Both the position numbers and the translations under genes were made by a program. A stretch of DNA of 64,000 nucleotides from Heterodera schachtii (lineage: Eukaryota; Nematoda; Chromadorea; Rhabditida; Heteroderidae), in assembly GCA_023374025.1 (NCBI GenBank), contig SIJG01000001.1:532371-596370 (forward strand). The letters are read 5' to 3'. A model generated the notes under the pieces. It worked only from the letters and a program-made list of their open reading frames with translations, was not told where the DNA came from and searched no databases. Shown piece after piece: positions 23,001 through 33,040 of the stretch (its first letter is position 1; each line of letters opens with the position of its first letter).

Positions 23001-23735
23001 ATTTATTTTGGTTAAAAAATTTGATTAAATAATTTTTCGCTTTAATTTCAAAACATTTCTTTTATTGTGTGATTTTCATACCGTACCTCTTCAATTATGC
23101 AAAATCCTTACTACTTATGCTGAATTTTGTACACTCCCTAACAAAGGGAATTCAAATTCAAAAATTTTCCTGTTTTGACTTTGAAACCGTCGCTTCCCCA
23201 CCCCCCCCCCCCCCCCCCCCAAAAAAATAATATTTTCTCACCAACGATTGGTGTTGTTCTGTTGTCCGCATATTTCTGCTCTCCACCGTCATCAAAGCTT
23301 GTTCCTTCATTATTCATTCAAAATTTAAAAGTTATCATTTCTTTATATTATGTATTTTTTTTCAATTTATTACTCCACTAAAAATCCAGTTTTCATCGGA
23401 ATTTCTGTTTTTCCGGCGGTTTTTGGATAAGCTACATGGATATTACCGTAACCCATGAATTATCTAAACATACCATACCATTTCCATCCTGTCCCAACAC
23501 ATCAAAACTCGCACTTGACGATTCCATTGTCTCATTTTGCTGCAACTGCGCAATTCTGGCCATCAAAACACGCAATTCTTCGGCTTGGCTCAGATTTGGA
23601 AAAATTGCTGAAAAATGAAAATGCAAATTAAAATTAATACAAATTTTAAATATTTTTTGGTATTTCTAACAATTGCTTACGCTCATTAGGCGAAAATTCC
23701 CTCTCATTTATTGACGAATCACTCGAAAAATTCAT
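20050..23735 (-). CDS. Double-SPRY protein with acidic head and coiled coil (one frameshift)
   Basis: A sixteen-exon model: N-terminal cassettes 23,681-23,735 (start MNFSSDSS), 23,479-23,607, 23,242-23,304, 22,637-22,765 and 22,402-22,482; coils 22,058-22,153 and 21,907-21,977; SPRY1 21,729-21,837, 21,595-21,688, 21,293-21,515, with its end fused to a linker in 20,988-21,187; SPRY2 20,754-20,856, 20,618-20,711, 20,289-20,512, 20,050-20,180 (TAA). Exon 20,988-21,187 reads from FHPFVSL/NFGPNFEFDL straight into a Lys/Gln-rich linker (LPNDQKKILETVLEKQ), so the two SPRY domains belong to one protein. The 129-nt exons 23,479-23,607 and 22,637-22,765 are duplicates (both start IFPNLS). Transcription could instead start at the ATG at 22,480 (acidic MNDDQFNLDEEEEDE). 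The SPRY1 exon 21,293-21,515 is 223 nt, one base shorter than its 224-nt relatives, and stops after WINGKEKK; the expected continuation is in the next frame. SPRY2 is intact. Confidence 0.75.
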
Positions 23736-26642
23736 AATATTTTAATTTCGAATAATCTGAAAGTCATTTGTTATTTTATTCATTTAAATTTTTTTATTAA
23801 TATTTAATATCTTTATAAAAAGGACTTCTAACACATATTTTGTTTATAATGTAAATAAATAATTGTGCTGCTGGAGGATGGGATGTGACTGAGAAGAAAG
23901 TCACTGCAAAAGTACAAACAAACAAATGCAAAATGTTTTAAGGCCAAATGCGATGTCTTTATCTGCTTGGCCAATCAATCTCCATCAATAGATGGATGGA
24001 TCCATTAGAAAACATTTCAACTAAAAATCAATCAATTTATGCAAAATATTCGAATTGAAAAAACCCCTGCCCCACCCATCATTGGGAGGAGATGGAGATG
24101 AATGAATGTGCAGACAAAATAACTAATGGGAAAATGAAAATGCAAAGGGATGAAGCTGATTGGGTGATTGGTTTATGAAGCATAAAGAAAAAATTCAGAA
24201 AAGAAATCCGCGGATCGGCCAAAGTCCGATCAGTCGACGGACGGAAAAGAGCACAAAAAGAGGTTGGAAGGAAATTCTGGAGAATATTTACAGGAAACAA
24301 AAAAGTAGAAATGACAAACGATTTGAAAATGATGGATTAACGAATATTAGAGCCCGGAAATTCCAAGTTTAAGGGTCCCGCTGCGGGATTGCAACTCAAA
24401 TATTTATTCCTGACACGATCCCGCGGGATTATTCCGAAAATCTCACATTTAAAATAAGCCGCGCGGGATTGCGGGATGACAATTACGAAAAATTTAATTT
24501 TAAATTAAAAAAAAATCTTTAAAAAACCCATAAATATAACTAACTAATTGTCAAGCTTATTTTCCAAGTTGAGTACCAAAAGGTAAAATCTAAGAAAAGA
24601 ACCCAAAAAAAAAAAAAGATTTAAAAAAATTTCTGGAGTAGGGAAGGGGCCAGAGGTGCCGATAGGCGCCGCAAATTAACTTTGCTATCATTAAGGGGGG
24701 AGGAGTTGTGTCTGGGGGAAAAGGATATTAACCTATTTGAAAAAAGGTTATTACAAATTGTAAAAAATTTCAAGATACATTCATTAATCTAATCCATTCC
24801 ACTACAGTCAAATGGACTAATGCTTTTGGACTACCCATAAAAAGAGATTTAAAAAGAGCAATTTTTCATTCAATCAATTGCGATTCACATGCATTTTGAT
24901 TTTAATGGAAGTCAAAAAAGCATGTGAAAGTGACTTGTACGACCCATCAGCAGATCGGCCTTTGTTTGTACTTTTGCACAATTTTTGTTAAAGCTCTTTT
25001 ATCTTTATTTTGTTAGTTTTTGTCTCATTTATTCTCATTTATGTAGGACATCATTTGCCCAATTAAAGGAATAAACATTAATTTATAAATGTTTTTTCTT
25101 CCAATTTTGGGTCATCATTTTGCCGTAATTTAATTTCCCATGCCTCAACTCATAGCTGAAACAAACTATAATTTCTTTTCTAATTTTTAACCTTTTTTTT
25201 ATGTTTTAAATATATTTAGGTAAGTGTTTTTTTTTCATATCATTCATTATTCAGTAAAACTCAAAAACATAATTAAAATCTTTATTTTCTTTTAATGGAT
25301 ACCTTTAACCAAGTTCGAATCCTGCTGACGTGAAATAAAATAATTTTCACAAAACAAAAAAGAAATTTGACAAAACTTAATACAAAATCTGGCGCTATTT
25401 GCAAAGAGTTTGTTTCCGGGATTTTAGAGGTTGCTGATCACGAATCTGACATCTAATTCGAGCTCATTGACCCAAAGAAACCATAGAGAGAATAAATTTT
25501 CATGACTATATATTAAAAAATTTTGCAAACCAAAAGGGTCCCCCCTTTTGTTTTTACTTTTTGATAAAATTCAAAAGAGCGCTCTTTGCAAGTAGCGCCC
25601 AAAATCTAAATCTATGATGAAATAGTTATTTGATATATATTATCTCTTTGCTTCAATTCGGATTTAAGTACCCTCTGAAATTAAAGTAAAAAAATTTTTT
25701 GTTTGAATATTAATGCTATGCAGTTTTATTAAAACTAGAGATCCCTGACCCGTATACGGTTTTTACTGACTACGAGTTTTACGGATTATTTAGCCTGTAG
25801 GTCCGTACTTCCTAGATGCCCACCCTTAATCCATACCCTTATGAGTAAAATTCTTGACGGGTTATTTGTGGTTATTTCAACTGTATATATTTTACTGATT
25901 AAAAAGGGTAAACATTTTGATTAAACATTTTCCTTAAATAATTTATTTATTTTATGATACATCCGTTTTTTTTTTAATAGTACTAAAATTTGAATGTATT
26001 CATGATTTTCCTTGAACTTAGAAAGATTTTAATAAAAAAAAAGTGGCAATTCTAGAATAAATCTGATAAAATTTGTGCGGCGCTATTTTCCTATGCCAAT
26101 GACTTTTTTTAAAGATTTTTGTAATGCAAAAGCAACAAAAAATTGACTCCCAAAATTTTTAAAATTAAAAAAAATTAACGGTAGATTTAATATTAGACAA
26201 AAAAATGCGCAAAAATTTCTAACTGTTCCAGCCTCTAGTGAGTGTCCCATGTGAAGCATTTTTTAAAGTGGGAATAGATTTTAACCTCTATTCCCTAATT
26301 AAGACATCATATTTTTATGTATGATTTTTTATTTTTAATAAATTTTTTATTTTATCTCAACTTATTTGCCGTTTTCCCAACTCTTTCGCCTGCTGTTTGT
26401 GCCTGTCTTTTTAGGTCATCGTTTTGCCCAACAATCAAAGGCAATTAGAATGAATAAATGACTCAAATCAATTACCTATATCTTAATTGTCTTTTGTTCA
26501 TCCCATTTTCTCTCATTTTAAGGTCATCTAAATTTTGTACACAAATTCAGAAAATGCAGAACAATTGACTTTAACTCGAAACTCTTTTTTAAAAATTTTG
26601 TTACAACAAATTAAGAAATGAATTTTAGTTTATAAAATTCGA
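23736..26642. other. Long intergenic region with minor repeats
   Basis: No exon could be supported. Present are a CCCGCGGGATT repeat beginning TAGAGCCCGG near 24,349 (possible end of a hAT-like element), a GGTGCCGATAGGCGCCG patch at about 24,654-24,672, an imperfect inverted repeat at about 25,385-25,620 (arms around GGCGCTATTTGCAAAGAG) and a degenerate copy of the 42.8-kb repeat at about 25,735-25,830. Open frames at 24,079-24,372 on both strands look like chance. Confidence 0.45.
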
Positions 26643-29455
26643 ATGTCATCATTAACCACTTTTTCATCAAAAGAGGACGAATTCTCCTCTGATGTGTTTG
26701 GACAAGGTGGAAACGGTAGGAAAATATTTAATTTTTGGACTACTGTGTATATCCAATTAAATTTAAACATTCTGCAGAAGTGATTGATGATGGGTCCACC
26801 AGCTTTTCTGACAGTAACAGCAGAAAAACAGCAATTGGTGGTGAGAAATTCATTTTTTGCGTAATTTTCCAGTTTCTGAAGTACAATTAAATGAACTTTG
26901 GGGAAGACTCATTGCTTTATAAAACATAGCTTTTTTTGATTTATGTAAAATTTAGACTTAATTTTTATTTCAGACAGAAGAAAAATGAAGGAGTTATCCA
27001 TTTTGACTGTAGTGAACATTACGGTAACAGTGGCACTGATCAGTTTCATTACGGTGATTTAAATTTAAAATAAATTGAAATTCATTCTTTAAATTTGCGG
27101 TATTTTCAATTTTCAGATTGAGAATGGGCGGATCAATGCTGAGTTGGAAAGTTTGAAGAAATTTGTAGTAAAAATGGAAAAACAACATGGAAATGGTTGG
27201 AATTATTTATTATAACTTTTGTGTTCAATATTTATTCCCCAACAAAATTCTTATATGGAGGGTTAAATTATTTATGAAAAAAAGTACTGCAAATCAGAAA
27301 ATTTCTCAATGCTGAGACTCTCGGGCTATAAATTTGGATTAAATAATATTAATTAATTAATCTTCATTTAATAATTGTTTAGATGGCCAGCAGACGGAAT
27401 TTTATGCCAAAATGAACACCGAAAAAGACATGGTCAAAGCCATTGAAACGAAAGTCAGTGCATTGGAGGAACATCAAAAGAAAGAAGAAAATTTTATTGG
27501 CGTTTTGAAAGACCGATTTGGAAATGGTAAAAATGAAAATTAATTTTTAATATTTTAATTTATTAATTTTGTAGAGCTTTTCAAAGCTGTGCATCCCGAT
27601 ATTCGCAAGAATATCTCAGAGGTGGAAAAGAACGAATAGATTTAAATTTTAAAATATAAAAATTAAAATTATTTTAGAATTTTTCAAACCCAAAACAAAA
27701 CTGTTGGGATGCCAATGCCAGTCACAGTGATCTCAAAATCTTTGGCTCGGAATCTTTAAAAGTCCATTACAAAGGCGATGGAAGCGGTAAGTGAATTGGT
27801 TTCTGAAAAGTACGAAAAATTTGAGTTACAAGTCCTCAAAATCGGAATAAAGCATTCCTCAGAAGGTTGAAAGAATCTATTTTTGTCTGTTCCGCTGTTT
27901 TGCCCAAATTCTATATTGGAATAAGTTTTATTGGGGTTTACTGAGATAGACAAAATACAGTTAAGCATTTAAGTTTATTTATTAATTTTTAGTACTAATA
28001 AAATTTTAAAAAATAACATTAAGGTCGTCGCTCTGTCTTCGCTAAACACCCAATTTTGTTCTCTGAATCCGGGATTTTTTACTTTGAAATCAAAATTAAA
28101 AGTTGCAAAAAGTAGCACAACAAAATTAAAAGTTGATTTGATTTATTTATTTTCAATTTTAGTCTTTGCTCAATTGGATTTTCCACGAAAGCGATGCCAT
28201 TTGACGAAAGGGTTGGCCAAAATTCGGACAGTTGCGCATACCAAAGCGATGGCCAATTTTGGGTCAATGGCTCAAACAATATTGGACAAACGGAATTTTC
28301 TCATGGCGATTTCGTCGGTTGTGGCATTAATTTGGCCACTCGTCGGGTCATTTTCACAAAGAATGGCTATCTCTTGGGTTGGTTATTTTATTTTAAATTA
28401 TTTAATTTCAATTATTTTTCAGATACCACCGATTTGTTCCTTTCGCCTCCTTTTGGTTTTCCATTGTTTCCATTTATTTCTTTGAGTGATTCTGCCGATT
28501 TAATTGAGACAAATTTTGGACCGCAATTCAAATTCGACCCCGCAAAAGTTCAGGTTAAAAAGAGAACAAAATTATTTTAAAATTATTAAATCAAATAAAT
28601 TTTAAGATAATTCTCAAATTTCCACGGCAAAATTTTTGGGATGCCAATGCTTGTAACGAAAATCTCCAAATCATTGGCAACAAAAGTCTGGTTGTCAATT
28701 ATAAGGGAAATGTTTCTGGTATTTGTTTTTAATTACATAATAAAGTCAATTTCCTCAAAAAAGGCATATGGCGCTCTGTCTTTGCTGAACACTCGATTTT
28801 GCTGAATAATAATTCGTCAGACATTTTTTATTATGAAATTTCGGTCAAAAATAAGAAAACGTAAGAGATTTTTTTATGAATATTAAATTTATCATAATAA
28901 TAAAATTAATATTGTAAAATTGAATTAGTGTAAATTTTGTTATTACTTATTAATTTTTCATTATTATTCCTTAATTAAGTATTTGCAGTTATGTCATCTT
29001 CGGATTCGCAGTCAAACAGCAGGCAGAATTGGAAGGAACAATTCGAAATGAAAAAGGCACTTATGCATATGAAAGTGATGGCGAGATTTGGATTAACGGA
29101 AAAGGAAAAGGAACAAATGACGAATATTCCTACGGTATTGGCGATACCGTAGGAATTGGTGTCCATTTAATCATTCGACAGCTCTTTTTCATAAAGAATG
29201 GACTTCTTTTGGGTTGGCAAATAAATATAATTAAGCAAATCTTAAATTAAATTTTTTCAATTAAGTATTATTTAATTGATTTTTATGGTTAAATTTTCGT
29301 AAACCCTTTAACTTTTTATAGGTTTCTCTGATTTTCTCGTAGCTCCATCTTTTGCTGATGATTCTTTTCATCCATTCGTTTCTTTGGATCACTCTGGTGA
29401 GCGAATTAAGGCGAATTTTGGGCCCAATTTCAAATTCGATTTGACAACTCTCTGA
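26643..29455 (+). CDS. Double-SPRY protein with signal-anchor and coiled coil (531 aa), intact
   Basis: Fourteen exons join without a break: 26643-26715, 26778-26840, 26974-27053, 27117-27195, 27383-27526, 27575-27621, 27678-27786, 28024-28111, 28163-28377, 28423-28553, 28607-28718, 28764-28860, 28989-29212 and 29322-29455 (TGA). Residues 1-50 are Ser/Asp/Gly-rich. Exon 3 adds a short basic stretch and a hydrophobic segment (ILTVVNITVTVALISF, about residues 53-72). Residues 73-162 are a charged coil. SPRY1 spans about 163-343 (QNCWDANASH to NFGPQFKFD) and SPRY2 about 344-531 (QNFWDANACN to ANFGPNFK, DLTTL). The hydrophobic segment would make a type II membrane anchor, or an N-terminal signal peptide if translation began at the ATG inside exon 3. 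The intron phases of the two SPRY domains are identical. I infer a protein-binding role at or across a membrane; family knowledge links secreted SPRY proteins of cyst nematodes to host interaction. Confidence 0.85.
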
Positions 29456-29836
29456 GGAAGAATAATTCACTAAAGCTGATCAATTTATTGTTTTTAATCA
29501 TTTTATGTATGCTTTGCTTCATTATAATTTTTTTAAATGTAAAATAAATTAAAATTGATGTGTTTTGTTCATCGCAAAATATTTCCAGCCCCCTTTGTTA
29601 TAAACACACACATACACATTAAAAAAATTTTAGTCCTTCATTATTCCATATAAATTATGCAACATTACACCAAGCACATACAATAATGAACATTTATTAA
29701 TTAAATTTATACAAAAAAGAATGCTATCAATTGTATAATACTCTACTTTTTCTGTTGTTAATAAATTTTCTTCATTGTCTTCACTAAAAATGGAAATCTT
29801 CGGAGTTTGTAAAATTTATACTTAACTTATTATTAC
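29456..29836. other. Downstream region of double-SPRY gene, no gene seen
   Basis: AT-rich sequence with nothing identifiable. Confidence 0.4.
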
Positions 29837-30452
29837 TAGAGTGCTCATTTTGCAGCATTTGCTGAAATTTTTTTGTTAACATGGGGCGTGATAATAAGCA
29901 TGAAAAACGCATTCCTAACTTGGTTTGAGGCTTCTAAGTCCATTTTTTTCATGCTGATTTTTGTTGTTTTCTCGATTTTTTGATTTTTGTGCTGTTCCGT
30001 CATTTTGAGGAATTTTCTAAAATATTTTCAGCAATTTTCAAAAAATTTATTAACAAAAATGCAATAAAAAACGAAAAATATACCCTTGAGAAACGAACCG
30101 AAAAATTTTAGAAAAATACACCCCTAAGAAATAGAAAATTTTTATCAAAATTCATCTCCAAAATTTATTTATTTATTTTATTGACAAGAATTTTTGATTT
30201 TTAAAATGATGTATCTCATTCCCATTTTAGCATCTATTTTGGGGGGTTTTTAGAATTAGGGAGCAAACAAACGTTTTTTTGACGACTTTTTTCAATTTTT
30301 GTTGCCTTTAATTCCTTAATTTTTATGATTTTTTCCAATTTTTTGTTCTGATTTTGCCTTTTTTGTGTTTTTTTCATGCTTATTTTGGGAAAATTTGGTG
30401 CTGTTAAGAGTGCTTAATCGGTGATTTTTTATACTGAAAACTGAGCACTCTA
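29837..30452. mobile_element. hAT-like MITE (616 bp)
   Basis: Ends TAGAGTGCTCA and TGAGCACTCTA are perfect complements, extending imperfectly inward. Both flanks carry the 8-bp duplication ATTATTAC (29,829-29,836 and 30,453-30,460). No coding frame. Confidence 0.85.
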
Positions 30453-30627
30453 ATTATTACTTACAATTAGCAGGTTATATTTATGAAAAATCACATTGCT
30501 TTTCATTTTTGTAAACGTAAAAATAAATTTTTTTTTTTTTTTTTAATTTCTTTTCACATATTATTCCGATTTGTTAGTTGATAAATTATCTTCTACTTCT
30601 GATCAATTATTTTCATTCGTTACTTTG

Positions 30628-30865
30628 TGTTGGGTCCGAGGGTTTTTGATAAGTCCAATTAAATATTTATTTATTGGAGAAGGAAAAGAAAAGTCACAAC
30701 AAATTTGGGGAACAAATATATAAAACAAATGAATGAAGGGAAGACACAATATGAGGGAAAAGGGAGCATATTTATGGGCGAGGGAAGGAACATGAAATGA
30801 GGGGAATCGATTGGATTGGCATTATGTCACGGACATTCAAATCATCGGCGGCAGTGCCCCGAACA
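30628..30865 (-). repeat. 3' LTR of the Ty3/gypsy element
   Basis: Begins TGTTGGG and ends CCGAACA on the plus strand; no difference from the other LTR was seen. On the element's coding strand it is preceded by the purine run AAGGGGGGAGG (complement of about 30,866-30,876), which fits a polypurine tract. Confidence 0.9.
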
Positions 30866-30892
30866 CCTCCCCCCTTAAGCGCGGTCCCGAAG

Positions 30893-33040
30893 TTACGGTG
30901 AGAAGCGCTGAGGTGGACGGCGATCTCGCTGAGGGTATCGTCGTTGCTGTCCTTGGTCAATTTGACCGTCCAAATTTTCCTGTTCGCCCTGCGGGTCCTC
31001 CAATGGCATTTCCACTGGGATTTCCCTCTGCTCCTCAAAAGCAATCGGTCTTGGGATGTCGAATGCGTCGAGCATCACCGAGAGCTGTTCATCGGAGTCG
31101 GACGTATTCCGGGGACGAAGCTTATTCGCGTGATAACGCCCTGATTTTCCATCGGCGAAAGCGACGTCGTAAATTACCCCTGTCCGTTTTGAAATCTTAC
31201 CCTGTTGCCAATTTTGGGAAATTCTGTGGCGGGCAAAGACCTTGTCTCCGATTGGAAATTCCCTTAATTTGGTTCCAAATCGCTTATTGAAGCGTCGCGC
31301 CATTTCAACGTCTCGTTCGATCGGTTGTGCTGGTGGCGGCCGCAACAAATCCAAAGTTGTGCGGGGTTTTCTCCCCAGGAACATTTCAGCAGGTGTTTTG
31401 CTGTTCGGCAACGAATCACATGGCGTAGTCCGGTAACTTACCAGGAAAGTTTCGATAATTTCCTTGCTTGGGGCTCCCTCCCCTTTCAATTTTCGAAACG
31501 TTCTTTTGAACGTGTCCACGAAACGTTCGGCCTGGCCGTTGGACACCGGATTATACGGCGCAGAAAACAGGTGGTTGACACCGTTGACGGCCATAAATTT
31601 GGCAAATTCGTTGCTCGTAAATTGGGTGCCATTGTCGGACACCAAAATTTCCGGAATGCCGTGTCGGCTGAACAAATATCGAAGTTTTTCGATTGTTGCT
31701 GCTGTCGATTTGGTGGCCATTTCGAATACCTCCGGGTATTTCGAATAGGCATCGACGATGATTAAATATTCCTTGCCGAAAAATGGTCCGGCGTAGTCGA
31801 CATGGACTCTTTGCCATGGAAGTGATGGTTTTGGCCACGGTTGGAGATGGCTTTTGCCTGGTGCCTTTGCTTCCATTTGGCACGGTTGGCAGTTTTCTAC
31901 CATCTGTTGGATGTCGACGGCCATATTTGGCCAATAGGCATAATTTCTCGCCAATTGCTTCATTCTTTTAATTCCCGGGTGTCCCTTGTGGAATGAATGA
32001 AGAGTTTTCTGGCGGAGTTTTTCCGGTATGACAACTCGGTCGGCGTACATCAGGCAATTTCTCGTGATGCAAAGCTGATCTTTGACCCGATGAAAAAGCT
32101 TTATTTCGGCATTTTCCTCTCCGACGTTCCTTGGCCAACCATTCGTCAAAAAGTTCTTGACTTTTTGAATGGCTTTGTCGGCTTCAGCAGCTGCGACAAT
32201 TTCCTTAAATTTTATTGGCAGTGCTTCAATTGATCCGATCAGAATGTCGTCAATTTCCGAATCCGATCGGAGAGATGCAATCACTCGGTCTTCGTCACTT
32301 TTTCCCTTTGCTATCAGTCTTGAAAGCACGTCGGCTTGTCCAAAATCATTGGTGCTGATGTACTCAATGCTGAAATCGTACGCGAGGAGAATCAGCGACC
32401 AACGGAGAAGTCGGTTGGCACTGCACTGGCGCACTCCCTTTTTGCTTCCGAAGATGGCAAGAAGTGGCTTATGGTCGGTTAGCAACGTGAATTTTCGTCC
32501 ATAAATCATTTTGTGGAATTTTTGTACGGCGAAAATCAGTGCCAATCCTTCTTTCTCTATTTGAGAATAATTTTTCTCTGCCGGTGTTAAAGATGATGAC
32601 GCGTGAGCGATTGCCTTTGTTGATCCGTCGGGAAATTTGTGGGATATTACCGCTCCAATCCCGAGTTCGGATGCATCAGCTGCCACAACGATTTCTTTTG
32701 TTGGATCGTAATGCGTCAGCAGAAGATCGGACGACAAAATTTCCTTTATTTTGTCAAATGCTTGTTTGCATTTTTCACTCCACTTCCATTCGCTGTCTTG
32801 CTTCAGCAAATCGTCGAGAGGCTTTCGCACAAATCTCATATTTTTGACGAATTGCTGGTAGTGGTTAACCATTCCGAGGTATGAACGCAGCGATGGAACA
32901 TCCGTGGGTGCGGGCATTTCAGTAATTGCCGAGATTTTCTCCGGGTCCGGTCTCCGTCCGTTTCTGTCGACAATTTGTCCGAGGTACTTAATTTCTTCTC
33001 GGAAAAACGAACACTTTTCGGTTTGATCCGGAATCCCCAC
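30893..33040 (-). CDS. Retrotransposon pol 3' part: RT end, RNase H, integrase
   Basis: A 715-residue frame. It starts within the last part of the RT domain (EEIKYLGQIVDRNG), followed by RNase H (VAADASELGIGAVI, TDHKPL) at about residues 90-215, the integrase zinc region (HPGIKRMKQL, CQPCQ), the integrase core with DYAGPF, SDNGTQF and a Glu in NGQAERF, and a C-terminal tail with no recognised chromodomain. The first methionine is not a true start: the frame is the continuation of the upstream RT frame after a one-base slip. It provides the enzymes for reverse transcription and DNA integration of the element; here it is probably not translated from a proper start. Confidence 0.9.
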   Translation of the reverse strand: MGIPDQTEKCSFFREEIKYLGQIVDRNGRRPDPEKISAITEMPAPTDVPSLRSYLGMVNHYQQFVKNMRFVRKPLDDLLKQDSEWKWSEKCKQAFDKIKEILSSDLLLTHYDPTKEIVVAADASELGIGAVISHKFPDGSTKAIAHASSSLTPAEKNYSQIEKEGLALIFAVQKFHKMIYGRKFTLLTDHKPLLAIFGSKKGVRQCSANRLLRWSLILLAYDFSIEYISTNDFGQADVLSRLIAKGKSDEDRVIASLRSDSEIDDILIGSIEALPIKFKEIVAAAEADKAIQKVKNFLTNGWPRNVGEENAEIKLFHRVKDQLCITRNCLMYADRVVIPEKLRQKTLHSFHKGHPGIKRMKQLARNYAYWPNMAVDIQQMVENCQPCQMEAKAPGKSHLQPWPKPSLPWQRVHVDYAGPFFGKEYLIIVDAYSKYPEVFEMATKSTAATIEKLRYLFSRHGIPEILVSDNGTQFTSNEFAKFMAVNGVNHLFSAPYNPVSNGQAERFVDTFKRTFRKLKGEGAPSKEIIETFLVSYRTTPCDSLPNSKTPAEMFLGRKPRTTLDLLRPPPAQPIERDVEMARRFNKRFGTKLREFPIGDKVFARHRISQNWQQGKISKRTGVIYDVAFADGKSGRYHANKLRPRNTSDSDEQLSVMLDAFDIPRPIAFEEQREIPVEMPLEDPQGEQENLDGQIDQGQQRRYPQRDRRPPQRFSP

